Shown one piece after another: positions 57,009 to 64,000 of a stretch of 64,000 nt of DNA (position 1 is the stretch's first letter; the number at the start of each line of letters is the position of its first letter). The stretch is from Synechococcus sp. MU1642 (lineage in GTDB: Bacteria; Cyanobacteriota; Cyanobacteriia; PCC-6307; Cyanobiaceae), in contig NZ_VTKZ01000007.1 of the NCBI RefSeq assembly GCF_020514115.1, positions 44,593 through 108,592 of the forward strand. Reading direction: 5' to 3'. A program made the translations under genes and the position numbers. The notes under the pieces were generated by a model. It ran no database searches and had not been told where the DNA came from. It saw only the letters and a program-made list of their open reading frames with translations.

Positions 57009-57655
57009 TGGCAGAGGCGGGGCAGGGCTCTACGGGGGCACTTCGGGCTGGCGTTGCCGTTGCAGGGATTACCGCCCTCGGTGCTTTTGGTCCTGCACTG
57101 GGTCTGTCTGCTGCCTGGATTGTGGTAGCGGTTTGCGGCGCCCTGGTCACCCTCAGCGTTGATGCCGCTACATGGGAAGGCATGGGCGGTCATATCCTTG
57201 CCGAAGCTTTGCCTGGTGGGCAGGAGCGTTTGCGTCGAATTGCGGTCCATGAGGCGGGCCATGTTTTGATCGCGGAAGAGGAGCAACTTCCGGTTCAGCA
57301 GGTGCTGGTGGGAACCCTGGCCTGTGTGCGTGCAGGACTGCGCAGCAGCGGCGCCACGGAGTTCGCTGTGCCGGACAGCGTCCGCATGCCCCTTGAGGAT
57401 CTAAGGCGTTGGAGCCGGGTGCTTCAAGCCGGCATCGCTGCTGAGACTGTGGTCTTCGGTAAGGCCCGTGGTGGGGCTGATGACCGCGCTTTGTTGGGAC
57501 GGTTGTGGGGACTCTCGGGCCATGACGTCGCCACGGCCCAACGGGAGCAGCGTCGCGCCCGCCGGGAGATTGAACAGCAGTTGCGTCAGCAGCGTGAGGC
57601 GCTTGACCAGCAGACCGGTGTTCTGTTGGAGGCGGCCCCGCGTCTGGGGCGATGA
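57008..57655 (+). CDS. M41-like zinc peptidase-fold protein lacking the AAA domain
   Basis: A 215-residue protein with two N-terminal membrane helices (about residues 13-52) and a HEAGH motif at 81-85 in IAVHEAGHVLIAEEE, as in FtsH-type M41 peptidases. Later WSRVLQAGIAAETVVFGKARGGADDRALL resembles the FtsH region with the third zinc ligand (xxGxAAE..GxxxGxxxD). The AAA ATPase module is absent, so it may be a stand-alone protease or a non-catalytic paralogue. Coupled to the genes on both sides (start overlaps previous stop; end overlaps larC by 4 bp). Confidence 0.8.
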   Translation: MAEAGQGSTGALRAGVAVAGITALGAFGPALGLSAAWIVVAVCGALVTLSVDAATWEGMGGHILAEALPGGQERLRRIAVHEAGHVLIAEEEQLPVQQVLVGTLACVRAGLRSSGATEFAVPDSVRMPLEDLRRWSRVLQAGIAAETVVFGKARGGADDRALLGRLWGLSGHDVATAQREQRRARREIEQQLRQQREALDQQTGVLLEAAPRLGR

Positions 57656-58860
57656 GTGCTCTTTGGATTGATGCACCAACGGGGTTGGCAGGCGACATGC
57701 TCCTCGCCGCACTGTTGGATTTGGGCGTGGACCAGGCCGTGGTGGAGTCGCCGCTGGCGGCACTCGGTTTGGCAGGGAGCTATCGAATCACCCAGCAGGA
57801 GGCGCGCAGCGGTGGTCTCCGGGGGGTCCGCGTTGATGTGCAGGGTCTCGAGGATCAGCCGCCCCACCGCTACTGGTCGGGGATCCGTGATCAGATCAAT
57901 GCAGCTGCATTAGCGCCATCGCTAAAGCAACGGGTGCTCGCAGTATTTACCCGTTTGGCGGAAGCCGAAGCCACTGTGCATGGAACTCCGGTGGAGGCCG
58001 TTCACTTCCATGAGGTCGGATCTATAGATGCCCTCGTGGATGTGGTGGGTGTCTGTGCGGCGATTGACCATCTCAATCCAGACAGGATCGTCTGTTCCCC
58101 TTTGCCTGCGGGGAGCGGAACGGTGGCAACCGCCCATGGCCTGTTGCCGGTGCCCGTTCCTGCAGTGCTGGAACTGGCGCGACGTCATCGCATTCCTTTG
58201 CTTCAGGGCGGAGACCTGCCCACGGGAGAGTTGGTGACGCCCACAGGCCTCGCCCTGGTTTCGGTTCTGGTGGGTCAGTTTGTCGCTCCTGATCGTTTGG
58301 TTCCCGAAAAGGTTGGTGTTGGCCTCGGCCATCGCCAACTGGATCGCCCCAACTTGGTGCGCCTTGTGCTCCACAGCCCAGCGGCGAATGCGGTGGAAGG
58401 TCCCCGTTGGGAGTCGTTGGTCGTGCAGGAAGCTTGGATCGATGACGCCACCCCAGAACAGGTCGCGGTCTTGACCAATCGCTTGCGTGATGCGGGAGCG
58501 ATCGATGTGGCGGTGCAGCCGTTGCTCATGAAAAAGGGCCGCAGTGGCCAGTTGTTGACGGCGCTTGTGCGGCATGAGAATGCCGATCAGATCCGCAGCC
58601 TTTGGCTCAGTGCTGGCAGCAGCATCGGTCTGAGGGAGCGGTGCCAGGGACGCTGGGTGTTGCCGAGGCGGCAGGGCGTGCTCGAAACCCCCTGGGGGCC
58701 CGTCGCCGCCAAACAGGTGCGTCGCCCCGATGGATGTTGCACCGTCAAAGCCGAAGCGGATGCCCTTGAGGCCCTTCAGGCCAGCTCTGGGTGTTCCCTT
58801 GATGAGCTGCGGGCTGCTGTTGCTTTAGCACCGTTTGTCAGCACGGAAGATTGGGCCTGA
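57652..58860 (+). CDS. larC: LarC-type nickel-pincer cofactor biosynthesis protein
   Basis: CTP-dependent nickel insertion protein of the Lar system (formerly DUF111), 402 residues in a single frame. Family features are LWIDAPTGLAGDMLLAALLDLG at the start, EAVHFHEVGSIDALVDVVGVC, LPAGSGTVATAHGLLPVPVPAVLELA and LPTGELVTPTGLALV. The known function is nickel insertion to make the cofactor of lactate racemase LarA. No larA, larB or larE lies in this window. Overlaps the M41-like gene by 4 bp and the next gene by 1 bp. Confidence 0.9.
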   Translation: MSALWIDAPTGLAGDMLLAALLDLGVDQAVVESPLAALGLAGSYRITQQEARSGGLRGVRVDVQGLEDQPPHRYWSGIRDQINAAALAPSLKQRVLAVFTRLAEAEATVHGTPVEAVHFHEVGSIDALVDVVGVCAAIDHLNPDRIVCSPLPAGSGTVATAHGLLPVPVPAVLELARRHRIPLLQGGDLPTGELVTPTGLALVSVLVGQFVAPDRLVPEKVGVGLGHRQLDRPNLVRLVLHSPAANAVEGPRWESLVVQEAWIDDATPEQVAVLTNRLRDAGAIDVAVQPLLMKKGRSGQLLTALVRHENADQIRSLWLSAGSSIGLRERCQGRWVLPRRQGVLETPWGPVAAKQVRRPDGCCTVKAEADALEALQASSGCSLDELRAAVALAPFVSTEDWA

Positions 58861-59774
58861 TGAGCAAGTTTCTCCGTCAACCCAAGCTCTGGATCACGCT
58901 GGCCAGCCTGATCTTCATCGCTGTGGCTCTGGCCCAGCAGGCGGGCCAACTTCACCAGCTGAGCTTGGTGGCCAACGGTTGGTGGTGGCTTGTGATGGGG
59001 CTTGGACTGACCTGGCTCAGCATCCTGATCAATGGTCTGGCTTGGCGGGATCTGCTGGTTTGGTTGAAACACCCTCCCCAGGGCCTCGCTGTGGTGCCGC
59101 TGTTTGTGCGCAGCAATCTGCTCAAGTACTTGCCGGGAGGGATTTGGCATCTGGTGGAGCGGGTTCGGGTGCTGCGCCCGGTGATTGGTGGCGGCCCTGC
59201 CCTGGCAGGGGTGATCCTTGATCCACTCTTGATCGTGGCGGCGTCCGTTCTTGTTGTGGTTGCTGGTGGATGGCAGCAAGGCTTTGCCCTGCTGGCCCCC
59301 TGGCCTGCGCTGTTGATGATTCCTCGCTGGCGCGAGCCCCTTCTGCGTCGACTGGAACGTTCTAAGGCGGCGCAATTGCAGTCGGTTGGCAGTGGGCCCT
59401 TGAAAAGTGAGGGAAGCGGCCGCGGCGGCTATCCATGGCGGCCCCTCAGCCTTCAGCTGCTGTTCGTGCTCTTCCGCTTTGCCGGGTTCTGGTGCAGTGT
59501 CCAGGCCTTCGGGATTCAAAGTCCGGAGCCGTTCACCTGGCTCGCGGCCTTTGGACTGGCCTACGCCGTTGGGCTGGTGGTGCCTGGTGCGCCTGGGGGG
59601 CTGGGGGTGTTTGAGGCCACCCTGCTGCTGCGTTTGGGTGCTGCCGTGCCAGAGGCGCAGTTGCTCGCGGTGGTTCTCAGCTATCGACTCCTCTCCACCC
59701 TGGCCGATGTTGTTGCCAGCGGGGCACTGGTGGCTGATCGGATGGTGGTCCAACGTTTGAAACGTCCCGGCTGA
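58860..59774 (+). CDS. UPF0104/lysylphosphatidylglycerol synthase-like TM protein
   Basis: A 304-residue integral membrane protein with about eight helices, starting MSKFLRQPKLWITLASLIF. The conserved RSNLLKYLPGGIWHLVERVRVL and GLAYAVGLVVPGAPGGLGVFEATLLLRLG motifs match the LPG-synthase N-terminal/UPF0104 (flippase-like) family. It lacks the cytosolic synthase domain. Proposed for family members: lipid flipping. Start overlaps the larC stop (TGATG). Confidence 0.85.
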   Translation: MSKFLRQPKLWITLASLIFIAVALAQQAGQLHQLSLVANGWWWLVMGLGLTWLSILINGLAWRDLLVWLKHPPQGLAVVPLFVRSNLLKYLPGGIWHLVERVRVLRPVIGGGPALAGVILDPLLIVAASVLVVVAGGWQQGFALLAPWPALLMIPRWREPLLRRLERSKAAQLQSVGSGPLKSEGSGRGGYPWRPLSLQLLFVLFRFAGFWCSVQAFGIQSPEPFTWLAAFGLAYAVGLVVPGAPGGLGVFEATLLLRLGAAVPEAQLLAVVLSYRLLSTLADVVASGALVADRMVVQRLKRPG

Positions 59775-59787
59775 CCCCCTTGCTGTT

Positions 59788-60780
59788 GTGCTGCTGAGTC
59801 GTCGTCAGATACTGCAGTTGGTGCTTGGCACCGGTCTCACTGCAGCGGCCTTGCCCTTGAACGCCGCCAGGGGGGGAGTTCACCGCGTTGGCCTGATCAG
59901 CGATCTCAACAGCAGCTATGGCTCCACCAGCTACATCCCTGCCGTTGATCAGGGGCTTAATCAGCTCATTGGCCTGCAGCCGGATCTGGTGGTGTGTGCT
60001 GGCGACATGGTCGCGGCTCAGATGCTAGGCCTCAGTGGTCAGCAGCTGGATGCAATGTGGCGGGGCTTTGAAACGTCCGTTCTGCAGCGGCTTCAGGCGG
60101 CGGACATTCCACTGCTGCCAGCGATTGGGAACCATGACGGTTCACCTGGGTTCCCCGCGGATCGTGCCGCTGTTCGTCGGTTCTGGACCCCGATCCGTTC
60201 CCGGATGGGATTAATGCTTGTGGATGCCTCGCAGTTTCCGTTTCGCTACACGGCGCTGCAGGACGGGATCTTCTGGTTGTTCTGGGACGCCAGCTCAGCC
60301 AGTGTTCCTGAGGATCAGTTGGCCTGGGCACAACAGCAGTTGGCCAGTCCCCAGGCACAAGCGGCTCGTGCTCGGTTTGTTGTGGGTCATCTCCCCCTGG
60401 CGGGTGTTGGTCTGGGCAAGGATCGCCCCGGCGAGGTGTTGGAGCGGGGACGTGCGCTTCAGGCCTTGATGGACGCCACAGGAGTGCAGGCTTACATCAG
60501 TGGTCATCACCACGCCTGGTTCTCCAGCCGATGTGGTCAGCTCGATTTGATCCAGCTCGGCGCCTTGGGCAGTGGACCCCGGCGCCTGCTGGAAGGTGGA
60601 GCGCCAGCACAGCAGACCTTCACCTTGCTGGAGATCGATGGGGGCAGGGGCACCCTCCTGGAGACCACCTACTCGGTGTCCACAGGACGGCCGCTGTCCT
60701 GGTCGACACTCCCTCTACGTCTCAACACCCGTGCTGGTGTTCTCCAGCGCAATGCATCAGAGCGGTTGCTGCGGGGGTGA
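59788..60780 (+). CDS. Exported calcineurin-like metallophosphoesterase
   Basis: A 330-residue exported enzyme from GTG 59788 (VLLSRRQILQLVLGTGLT): Tat-like SRRQIL motif, hydrophobic core and probable cleavage near residue 25. Metal motifs of the metallophosphoesterase fold: LISDLNSSYGS (D-x-N-like), LVVCAGDMVAAQ (GD), AIGNHDGSPG (GNHD), VVGHLPLAG (GHxP) and ISGHHHAWF (GHxH). Substrate unknown; possibly nucleotides or phospholipids. Its 3' end overlaps the convergent iron-transporter permease gene by 24 bp. Confidence 0.88.
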   Translation: MLLSRRQILQLVLGTGLTAAALPLNAARGGVHRVGLISDLNSSYGSTSYIPAVDQGLNQLIGLQPDLVVCAGDMVAAQMLGLSGQQLDAMWRGFETSVLQRLQAADIPLLPAIGNHDGSPGFPADRAAVRRFWTPIRSRMGLMLVDASQFPFRYTALQDGIFWLFWDASSASVPEDQLAWAQQQLASPQAQAARARFVVGHLPLAGVGLGKDRPGEVLERGRALQALMDATGVQAYISGHHHAWFSSRCGQLDLIQLGALGSGPRRLLEGGAPAQQTFTLLEIDGGRGTLLETTYSVSTGRPLSWSTLPLRLNTRAGVLQRNASERLLRG

Positions 60781-62328
60781 CGAACTCTCTCGTCTGGAGG
60801 CGTGATCCAGCGTCGGAACCAAGGCCATGGCGGCGACCAGCCCCAGAACGAGGATCATCAGGGCCGGCAACATCGCTTCGGCCAACCGTTCATCGCCGGC
60901 GTACTGGAACACGCGCACTGAGAGCGTGTCGAAGTCGAAAGGCCGCAGAGCGAAGGTGAGGGGAAGCTCCTTCACCGTGTCGACAAACACCAGCAGCAGC
61001 CCGACGGTGATCGGTCCGCGCAAGAGGGGCAGATGCACGCGTTGGAGCACGCCCTGCCACGGTGATCCCATCCCCATAGCTGCCTCATCCAGGCTCGGGC
61101 TGATCCGCTCCAGGGCTGCGTCCAGGCCACCTTTCGCCACCGCCAGAAATCGATCGCTGTAGCCCCACAGCAGCAGTAGCAAGGGGGCGATCTGCCAGGG
61201 GCCCCCAGTGAGCAACAGGGCCAGAGCCAGGACGGTGCCGGGGATGGCGTAGCCCGTTCCGGCCAGGAAGGTGAGGCTTTTCAGCCATGGGGCGCTGGAC
61301 CAGCGTTTGGCGATGGCCAGCACCAGTGCTGCCGTTACCGCCAAAACGGCAGCGACAAGGGCCAGCAAAAGACTGCGGCCGCTCAGGCTGATCAGATCGT
61401 CGCTCCAGCTTTTTTGGAGTTGATCCAAGTTGCTGGCGGCCCACAGCAGCGGGGTCCCCAGGCTCACGATCGGAGGGATGACGGCGAGCAGTTGCGCCAC
61501 ACCAGCACGGAATCCATGTAGGTGCCAAGCGGTTGCGTCCCCGCCGGCCACGCCATCGCTCCAGCGTCGGCTGCGCCTGCGCAGGCCTCGTTCACACACC
61601 ACCAACGTCAACACGATCACCAGAGTGACCAAGGCCAAGCTGATGGCGCCTGCGGGGTCGCCGTTGGACTGCCAGGTTTCAAGGATGCCTGCGGAGAGAC
61701 TCGGAATGCCGAGGAGCTGGACGGCACCAAGCTCATTGACAACTTCCATTCCCATGAGAGCGACGCCGGCTCCGATCGCGGGCAGTGCAATGGGTAAGGC
61801 CACACGCCGGAAGGCTGACCAGGGACCGACCCCCAGGCTGCGACATGCCTCCAGCTGACGCTGGCCGCTGACGGAGAAACTTTCCGTGCTCAGCAGGAAC
61901 ACGTAGGGGTAGGTCGTAAGGGCCATCACAGCGATGCCCCAGCCCATGCCGTGAATGGTCCAGCTGTGGCGACTTCCCAGATCGACGAGGGTGGCCGAGA
62001 GGAGATAGGCCGGCGTTGCCAGAGGAATTAGCTGGGCAATGCGTAGCCATTGCCGACCGGGAAAACGACAGTTGCACAGCAGCCAACCATTGGCTGTGCC
62101 GAGCACGGTGCCAAGCGTTGCTGTGCCGAGCAGCAGCTGGATTGTGCCAACGATTTGTCGCATGCCATCGGGGCCAAGATCGCTGAAGCCGCTGGTCAAG
62201 GACGTCAGGGCTTCCTTGACCAGCGTCAGCACCGGCCAGATCGCAATCAGGCCAGTGATGGAGGCGATCAGGATTAGGGCCAGCCGTGTTGGGCTTGGAA
62301 CAACAATCCGGTTGGGCAGCAACTTCAC
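60757..62328 (-). CDS. futB: Ferric iron ABC transporter, permease subunit (FutB/SfuB type)
   Basis: Two-domain permease of the ferric-iron (FbpB/SfuB) type, about 523 residues with twelve helices in two halves. Each half has a BPD-type EAA loop: EACRSLGVGPWSAFRRVALPIALPAIG and EAAMGMGSPWQGVLQRVHLPLLRGP. I chose a GTG at 62328 (VKLLPNRIVVPSPTRL); the frame stays open to 62463. It diverges from the ATPase gene with about 190 bp between. Iron as substrate rests on family resemblance; the periplasmic binding protein is not here. Confidence 0.85.
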   Translation of the reverse strand: MKLLPNRIVVPSPTRLALILIASITGLIAIWPVLTLVKEALTSLTSGFSDLGPDGMRQIVGTIQLLLGTATLGTVLGTANGWLLCNCRFPGRQWLRIAQLIPLATPAYLLSATLVDLGSRHSWTIHGMGWGIAVMALTTYPYVFLLSTESFSVSGQRQLEACRSLGVGPWSAFRRVALPIALPAIGAGVALMGMEVVNELGAVQLLGIPSLSAGILETWQSNGDPAGAISLALVTLVIVLTLVVCERGLRRRSRRWSDGVAGGDATAWHLHGFRAGVAQLLAVIPPIVSLGTPLLWAASNLDQLQKSWSDDLISLSGRSLLLALVAAVLAVTAALVLAIAKRWSSAPWLKSLTFLAGTGYAIPGTVLALALLLTGGPWQIAPLLLLLWGYSDRFLAVAKGGLDAALERISPSLDEAAMGMGSPWQGVLQRVHLPLLRGPITVGLLLVFVDTVKELPLTFALRPFDFDTLSVRVFQYAGDERLAEAMLPALMILVLGLVAAMALVPTLDHASRRESSSPPQQPL

Positions 62329-62514
62329 TTCAGCGATGGGCCGGACACCGTTGTCGCGACATGGCCTGCGACATTGCCATGGAATGAGTCTGGCGATGAA
62401 CGATGGAGATCTGATCCAGAGCGTGCAAACCGCACATCGGCTTCGATCATTTGTCACACTCATAAGCTCGGTCGCTTCCCAAGCTTCATCTGGTCTGTGG
62501 AACAGCTGCTCCCG

Positions 62515-63585
62515 ATGGAGCCAACGGTTGCTTTAAACGGGGTCTGGCATAGCTACGGCGATGCTTCTGACGGCTGGACCCTGAAGGGGGTTGATCTTCA
62601 GGTGGCGTCAGGGGAGTTGTTGGGCTTGCTGGGCCCCTCAGGCTGCGGCAAAACCACCCTGCTTCGTTTAATTGCTGGCTTCGAACGCCCCCGACGCGGC
62701 ACGGTGCAGCTGGATCAGCGAATGGTGGCTGGAGATGGGGTCTGGATGGAACCAGAACGCAGGGGTGTTGGCATGGTGTTCCAGGACTACGCCCTATTCC
62801 CTCACCTGAACGCTTGGCAGAACGCCAGTTTTGGTTTGCCTCGGCGGAATCCCAACCATGAGCGCGTGGCTTGGTTGTTTGAGTTGCTTGGGCTGAAGGG
62901 GCTCGAGCAGCGCTACCCGCACCAGCTTTCCGGTGGCCAGCGGCAACGGCTGGCGTTGGCCCGTGCTTTGGCCCCAGCGCCAAGGGTTGTACTTCTTGAC
63001 GAGCCTTTTTCAAGTCTTGATGTGGAGGTGAGGCTCCGCCTGCGTAGTGAGCTCGCCTCTGTGCTCGACGCCTGCGGTGCGAGCGGCGTGATCGTCACCC
63101 ATGACCCCGGAGAAGCCCTGGCGATTTGCGATCGTGTTGCCGTGATGCGGGATGGAGTGCTGCATCAATGTGCATCGCCCCCCGAGATCGTGAGATCACC
63201 GGCGACTCCTTTTGTTGGATCCTTTGTGCTTCAGCGCAATTTGATTCCGGTTCAGGCCCAAGGCCAAGGCCAGTTGTCCTGTCTGCTGGGAGAACTGGAT
63301 GCATCCGCCCCATGGGTCCAGGCTGACCGCAGAGCCTCCGATACCTGTTGTGTGCTGGTGGATCCGCACGACATCAATGTCGTCGCCGATTCCGAAGGTG
63401 AGGCAAGCATCTTGGGACGTGAATTTCTGGGTGATTCATGGGAATACCGAATCCATGTCGCTGATGTGCTGGTGCGGGCTAACTGTCCGATCGATCAGGA
63501 GCATCCTCCCCACACCCGTTGCCGCCTCACGTTCAGGGATGGGGCCAAAGTCACGCTGCTTCCGCTTGGCCAAGCGTCGACATAA
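62515..63585 (+). CDS. futC: Ferric iron ABC transporter, ATP-binding subunit (FutC type)
   Basis: 356-residue ABC ATPase of the Fe3+/polyamine/sulfate group. Walker A is GPSGCGKTT (about 40-48), signature LSGGQRQRLALARAL (138-152), Walker B VVLLDEPFSSLD (158-169), switch His in VTHDPGEAL. The C-terminal 110 residues form a TOBE-type regulatory domain (SWEYRIHVADVLVRANCPI). ATG 62515 (MEPTVALNGVWHSYG) is the likely start; the open frame reaches 62374. Divergent promoters between futB and futC are likely; no Fur box was seen with confidence. Confidence 0.9.
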   Translation: MEPTVALNGVWHSYGDASDGWTLKGVDLQVASGELLGLLGPSGCGKTTLLRLIAGFERPRRGTVQLDQRMVAGDGVWMEPERRGVGMVFQDYALFPHLNAWQNASFGLPRRNPNHERVAWLFELLGLKGLEQRYPHQLSGGQRQRLALARALAPAPRVVLLDEPFSSLDVEVRLRLRSELASVLDACGASGVIVTHDPGEALAICDRVAVMRDGVLHQCASPPEIVRSPATPFVGSFVLQRNLIPVQAQGQGQLSCLLGELDASAPWVQADRRASDTCCVLVDPHDINVVADSEGEASILGREFLGDSWEYRIHVADVLVRANCPIDQEHPPHTRCRLTFRDGAKVTLLPLGQAST

Positions 63586-63611
63586 AAAATCCCCCTCTGC
63601 AGCGGGGGATT
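63584..63611 (-). terminator. Intrinsic terminator between futC and a small reverse gene
   Basis: AATCCCCC (63588-63595) pairs with GGGGGATT (63604-63611) around an eight-base loop; on the reverse strand it is followed by a U6 run from A6 at 63584-63589. It points to termination of the reverse-strand small gene (63634-63780) and lies just past the futC stop. Confidence 0.85.
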
Positions 63612-63633
63612 GAAGAAGAGGATCTTGTTTTCT

Positions 63634-63780
63634 TCAGCGTTGCTGATGGCGCACGGGGATGGGCACAAGAACCGGCTGGCGTAGGCCGCCTCCACCGTTG
63701 TCGTCGTCGGAATCAGCCAGAAGCCACAGCAGCAGGCTGGCGAGAACAAAGACTGTTCCGAGCAGCAGTGGTTCGACCAT
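63634..63780 (-). CDS. Small single-span membrane protein (48 aa), hypothetical
   Basis: From ATG 63780: MVEPLLLGTVFVLASLLLWL then an acidic loop (ADSDDDNGGGG) and a short basic tail ending in RHQQR. One membrane helix. An ATG at 63816 or 63792 would extend it. The strong terminator directly downstream supports that it is a real gene. No family recognised. Confidence 0.6.
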   Translation of the reverse strand: MVEPLLLGTVFVLASLLLWLLADSDDDNGGGGLRQPVLVPIPVRHQQR

Positions 63781-63833
63781 CAAGGTTTCTCCCATGGCAC
63801 GCACAATAAGCAGCATTTCTGGGTTCTGCTGAA

Positions 63834-64000
63834 TCAGCTGAAACCTTTTCCTGCATCCCGTGCCACACAGGCCTGGAGTTGCTCCCGCAGTGTGGTGTGG
63901 TCGATGTCGCGGCCGATCAGCACCAATTGATTTTTGCGATCACCGATCCAGTCGGTGTCGTCGATGGAAAAGCGTTTGCCTGCCAGATGGAACACATGGC
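63834..64000 (-). CDS. CobW-type GTPase/metallochaperone, C-terminal end (5' end outside window)
   Basis: The reverse strand reads HVFHLAGKRFSIDDTDWIGD then RKNQLVLIGRDIDHTTLREQ and ends GKGFS at a TGA (63834-63836). The RKNQLVLIG(R/Q)xLDH segment is characteristic of the CobW C-terminal domain of G3E GTPases, which deliver metals such as zinc, cobalt or nickel. Only about 55 residues lie inside the window. Confidence 0.88.
   Translation of the reverse strand, partial: HVFHLAGKRFSIDDTDWIGDRKNQLVLIGRDIDHTTLREQLQACVARDAGKGFS

Overview
The window is about 64 kb of a high-GC (estimated by eye at roughly 58-60%) unicellular cyanobacterial chromosome, almost certainly a marine Synechococcus of the picocyanobacterial sub-cluster 5. 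The basis is the oxygenic photosynthesis gene set (psaF-psaJ, petC-petA, ndhB, a high-light-inducible protein), very tight gene packing with many 1-30 bp overlaps, aa3-type oxidase genes with ctaA/ctaB, a solitary groEL2, and the 62-residue picocyanobacterial hyper-conserved protein (PSHCP) between tRNA-Asp, tRNA-Trp, gltX and rplS. Most of the window is core genome. No insertion sequence, integrase, phage module, CRISPR array or rRNA was seen.

Layout. 1-10 kb: ndhB (truncated by the window edge), topA, a lipoprotein, a DUF2232 membrane protein and a CobT-like protein in a tight run, a Tat-type lipoprotein, an iron-sulfur aldo/keto reductase with a bifunctional-nuclease-family protein, ribE and a cyAbrB regulator. 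10-18.5 kb: cytochrome oxidase operon ctaC-ctaD-ctaE diverging from ctaA-ctaB, an ABC-2 exporter pair, an acidic repeat protein and nanE. 18.4-28 kb: groL2, fabG, a K+ channel, a GT9-like protein, ispD, an LD-carboxypeptidase, ubiA-type prenyltransferase, ppx and a RodZ-like protein. 28-36 kb: tRNA-Val, cobM, lgt, petA, petC, tatC, an NFACT/Rqc2-type protein, gmk, psaJ, psaF. 36-48 kb: tsaD, hli, wecB, an antiporter, gltX, the PSHCP/tRNA/rplS block, map, a DRTGG-domain protein beside a SLOG-like protein, a MAPEG protein and a YajQ-family protein. 48-56.5 kb: the only clearly decaying part, with remains of a glycosyltransferase, a cytidine deaminase and a TPR-type protein interspersed with a phosphoribosyltransferase/nucleoside deoxyribosyltransferase pair, hemL, glcD-like and xth. 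56.4-64 kb: a compact forward run (unknown cyanobacterial protein, M41-like zinc protein, larC, a flippase-like membrane protein, a phosphoesterase), then a divergent ferric-iron ABC permease and ATPase, and the C-terminus of a CobW-type GTPase.

How the parts fit. Electron transport dominates: NDH-1, cytochrome b6f (petC, petA), PSI (psaF, psaJ) and the terminal oxidase with its own heme A pathway (ctaB then ctaA). tatC probably exports the Rieske protein, and lgt modifies the lipoproteins. hemL feeds tetrapyrroles, cobM belongs to corrin synthesis, and ispD plus the UbiA-type enzyme feed isoprenoid and quinone synthesis. tRNA genes, gltX, rplS, map, tsaD and an Rqc2-type protein make a translation-rich middle.

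Leads worth following are the PSHCP block, the DUF2232/CobT-like pair, the DRTGG/SLOG pair, the larC-containing run, the acidic 26-residue repeat protein and the cluster of pseudogenes. I found no clear new defence or mobile system.
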